From a virus: a DNA stretch of 21,411 nucleotides. The notes below the pieces were generated by a model. The model made no database searches. It was given only the letters and a program-made list of their open reading frames with translations, and had not been told where the DNA came from. The stretch covers positions 1-21,411 of the IMG/VR virus record IMGVR_UViG_3300025872_000366, one strand, 5' to 3'. Of this stretch, positions 20,417 through 21,411 are shown one piece after another. Positions within the stretch are counted from its first letter, which is position 1. Each line of letters begins with the position of its first letter. A program made the position numbers and the translations under genes.

Positions 20417-20562
20417 TGCGGTCGTGGGTAGTAGCCGGAGGGAGTGTCCACTTGGGTGATGGTTGGATTCTTTTGCAGGATTTCGGCGGCCTGGTCTTTC
20501 GTGATTTCTTTTGAGACGACGGCTCGCGTTCCGATGGTTTTGAATTTGATTTCGGTTTTCAT
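20413..20562 (-). CDS. Hypothetical 49-residue protein
   Basis: Seen: MKTEIKFKTIGTRAVVSKEI, TKDQAAEILQKNPTITQVDT and a terminal PSGYYPRPQ. Predicted strand, helix, strand arrangement with a helix at about residues 21-31. I do not recognise it. The start overlaps the stop of the 53-residue gene as ATGA, and its own stop overlaps the next start in the same way. This chain of coupled small genes (20720, 20562, 20416) supports it as real coding sequence in spite of its size. No function can be given. Confidence 0.6.
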   Translation of the reverse strand: MKTEIKFKTIGTRAVVSKEITKDQAAEILQKNPTITQVDTPSGYYPRPQ

Positions 20563-20720
20563 TTTTTCGAGCGGGTGGAGGTTTTAATCTTGTAGGCGAT
20601 GAGAAGTTGTTCGGATTTTTGGAGCGCAAGCGCCAAGTCTTCAAGCGTGCTTTTCAGTTCCTTGCCGAAAAGGACAAGGTAGGCGAGCGAGTTGTAGAGT
20701 TGTCGTTCGGAGGCTTTCAT
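20559..20720 (-). CDS. Hypothetical 53-residue helical protein
   Basis: Seen: MKASERQLYNSLAYLVLFGK, ELKSTLEDLALALQKSEQLL and IAYKIKTSTRSKK. Almost wholly helical, with Leu/Ala spacing and a Lys/Arg-rich tail. One hydrophobic stretch (LYNSLAYLVLFG) might contact membrane or protein. I do not recognise it. The start ATG at 20718-20720 has the A/C-rich leader that recurs here (CCACCAACCAACACGAAAAA). A longer frame to 20897 runs through the T-arm-like element and into the next gene, and is rejected. Its stop and the next start overlap as ATGA. Confidence 0.6.
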   Translation of the reverse strand: MKASERQLYNSLAYLVLFGKELKSTLEDLALALQKSEQLLIAYKIKTSTRSKK

Positions 20721-20731
20721 TTTTTTCGTGT

Positions 20732-20762
20732 TGGTTGGTGGCGCGGGGATCGAACCCGCGCC
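20732..20762 (-). other. tRNA-like T arm plus acceptor strand and CCA (tRNA 3' fragment)
   Basis: Seen on the minus strand: GGCGCGGG, loop TTCGATC, CCCGCGCC, ACCA, A, CCA. The loop matches the T-loop consensus, and the stem with acceptor strand (GCCACCA, discriminator A, CCA) is as in a mature tRNA 3' end. There is no upstream D or anticodon arm, because 20770 onward is coding sequence. It might be a decayed tRNA, an attachment-site remnant, a processing hairpin or coincidence. There is no T-run, so it is not a terminator. Confidence 0.5.
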
Positions 20763-20769
20763 GGGTGGG

Positions 20770-21144
20770 TTAGAACGAGAAATCGTAGTAGTGATCGCGC
20801 TTGCCGATTGCGAGGCGCTGGCCGCGAATTGATTCGCCTTGGCGAACCCATGCGCCATTTTTCCGAAGTGTGAAAAATGTCGGCGATCCAGTCCCACGCT
20901 CGAAAGAGTATTCTTGGGAGTCGCTCATTCCGTTTTCGTCAACACGCGTTGCAATGTCTTCAACAATTCCGACACGTTTCCCGCTTTTGCTCACTTGGGT
21001 AATTGTGCATGCGCGGCGATCAGTCCATCCAAGGATCGTCCCGCCCATGCCTACTTCCGGTGCTGCCATGCGGCATCCGCTGATAATGTGATTCATCAAG
21101 GAACCTGTTTCTGTGCCTGCTTTGAGTTGTGTTGCTGTTGTCAT
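20770..21144 (-). CDS. Hypothetical protein of the pre-portal region
   Basis: 124 residues from the ATG at 21142-21144 (MTTATQLKAGTETGSLMNHI). Seen: beta-rich and Gly/Arg-rich: GGTILGWTDRRACTITQVSK, SGKRVGIVEDIATRVDENGM, RGTGSPTFFTLRKNGAWVRQ, and a C-terminal end (LAIGKRDHYYDFSF). The final RDHYYDFSF with its aromatic tail is reminiscent of hypothetical phage proteins, but I cannot name a family. An upstream TTG extension (to 21231) is basic with no useful pattern and is rejected. The leader is AAAACCAAAACGAAAA, without Shine-Dalgarno. Its stop precedes the T-arm-like element by a few bases. Confidence 0.6.
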   Translation of the reverse strand: MTTATQLKAGTETGSLMNHIISGCRMAAPEVGMGGTILGWTDRRACTITQVSKSGKRVGIVEDIATRVDENGMSDSQEYSFERGTGSPTFFTLRKNGAWVRQGESIRGQRLAIGKRDHYYDFSF

Positions 21145-21330
21145 TTTTCGTTTTGGTTTTGGGTTTTTGTCTCCGGCGTGGTGCCTTCGATCTGGGATGA
21201 CTTTCTCACGAACTTGATTTTTCGTCAACAACTTTTTTTCAAAAAAAAGAAAATATTTTTTGAGGCTTGCGGAGCCGCTTAAAACCTAGCGCGGCGGGCG
21301 GGGATCATTTTGGTGAGCGCGCCGGGATGG
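21145..21330. other. AT-rich intergenic region
   Basis: Seen: a palindrome CTTTTTTTTGAAAAAAAG near 21232-21249, a GCGG-CT-CCGC hairpin near 21269-21278, and long A and T runs. I see no gene, and no good -35/-10 pair: TTGACG near 21226 has no convincing -10 at the right distance. The 11-mer TAAAACCTAGC at 21280-21290 is repeated at 402-412. Confidence 0.4.
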
Positions 21331-21411
21331 TCAGTTTTTCTCAAAGGTGATGGCTCCGGCGAGGATGAGGCGGTGGACGATGGCGTGGTTCAAGCGGACG
21401 GCGTCGGCGAA
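21331..21411 (-). CDS. C-terminal end of an unidentified gene (runs off right edge)
   Basis: 26 residues and a TGA stop at 21331-21333: FADAVRLNHAIVHRLILAGA followed by ITFEKN, open to base 21411. Seen: a His/Leu-rich helix and a short charged end. By position before the small genes and the portal it could belong to a packaging or regulatory protein, but the segment is too short to identify. It is the nearest visible upstream gene of the structural block. Confidence 0.45.
   Translation of the reverse strand, partial: FADAVRLNHAIVHRLILAGAITFEKN

Noticed and set aside
20732-20762. Rho-independent terminator
   Set aside because: The stem is strong but no T-run follows on the minus strand, and the loop matches a T loop.

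Overview
The window is a contiguous piece of a temperate, siphovirus-type (long non-contractile tail) double-stranded DNA phage or prophage. Every supportable gene lies on the minus strand, so transcription runs from right to left. Reading that way, the order follows the lambda plan: small pre-portal genes (21331-19881), portal (18139-19863), ClpP-type head protease with a probable nested scaffold (17033-18142), major capsid protein (16142-16990), head-tail joining and tail-terminator genes (15340-16049), two tail-tube-like paralogues (14630-15310), tail assembly chaperones G and G-T linked by a -1 frameshift (13526-14157), tape measure protein (10724-12853), an unorthodox tail-tip and fibre region (1776-10698), a lysis cassette (543-1776), an attachment site (296-543) and the start of an integrase that runs off the left edge. 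The terminase, repressor and replication genes are not visible; they are either outside the window or not recognisable.

Attachment region. Positions 434-489 are the 3' part of a tRNA-Leu (anticodon TAA): half the anticodon arm, the long variable arm, the T arm and the acceptor strand. Five direct copies of GTTGCCC flank it, three on the integrase side and two on the lysis side, like integrase arm sites. Because phage genes lie on both sides, this looks like attP rather than attL or attR. The DNA would then come from a free, circular or concatemeric phage genome and not from an integrated prophage.

Structural region. Rho-independent terminators sit directly behind the capsid gene (16067-16108) and behind the tail-tube pair (14579-14611), the two products a virion needs in most copies. 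Many neighbouring genes overlap as ATGA or TAATG, indicating tight translational coupling. The tail tip has no recognisable Dit, Tal or lambda M/L/K/I/J homologue. It holds instead a seven-repeat Ig-type protein, a cysteine-rich protein, a zinc-ribbon protein and a series of fibre-like proteins.

Host. The DNA is GC-rich with AT-rich patches in the tape measure gene and in a lectin-like fibre cassette. Start codons almost never have a Shine-Dalgarno sequence; leaders are often A/C-rich, and an octamer TTTGACAC recurs at gene junctions. Short repeats of the CACAGAGGACACAGAG and CCGGTTTCCGG types sit at gene ends, of a kind common between genes in Verrucomicrobiota and similar large-genome environmental bacteria. 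A host from that group is my guess, held with low to moderate confidence.
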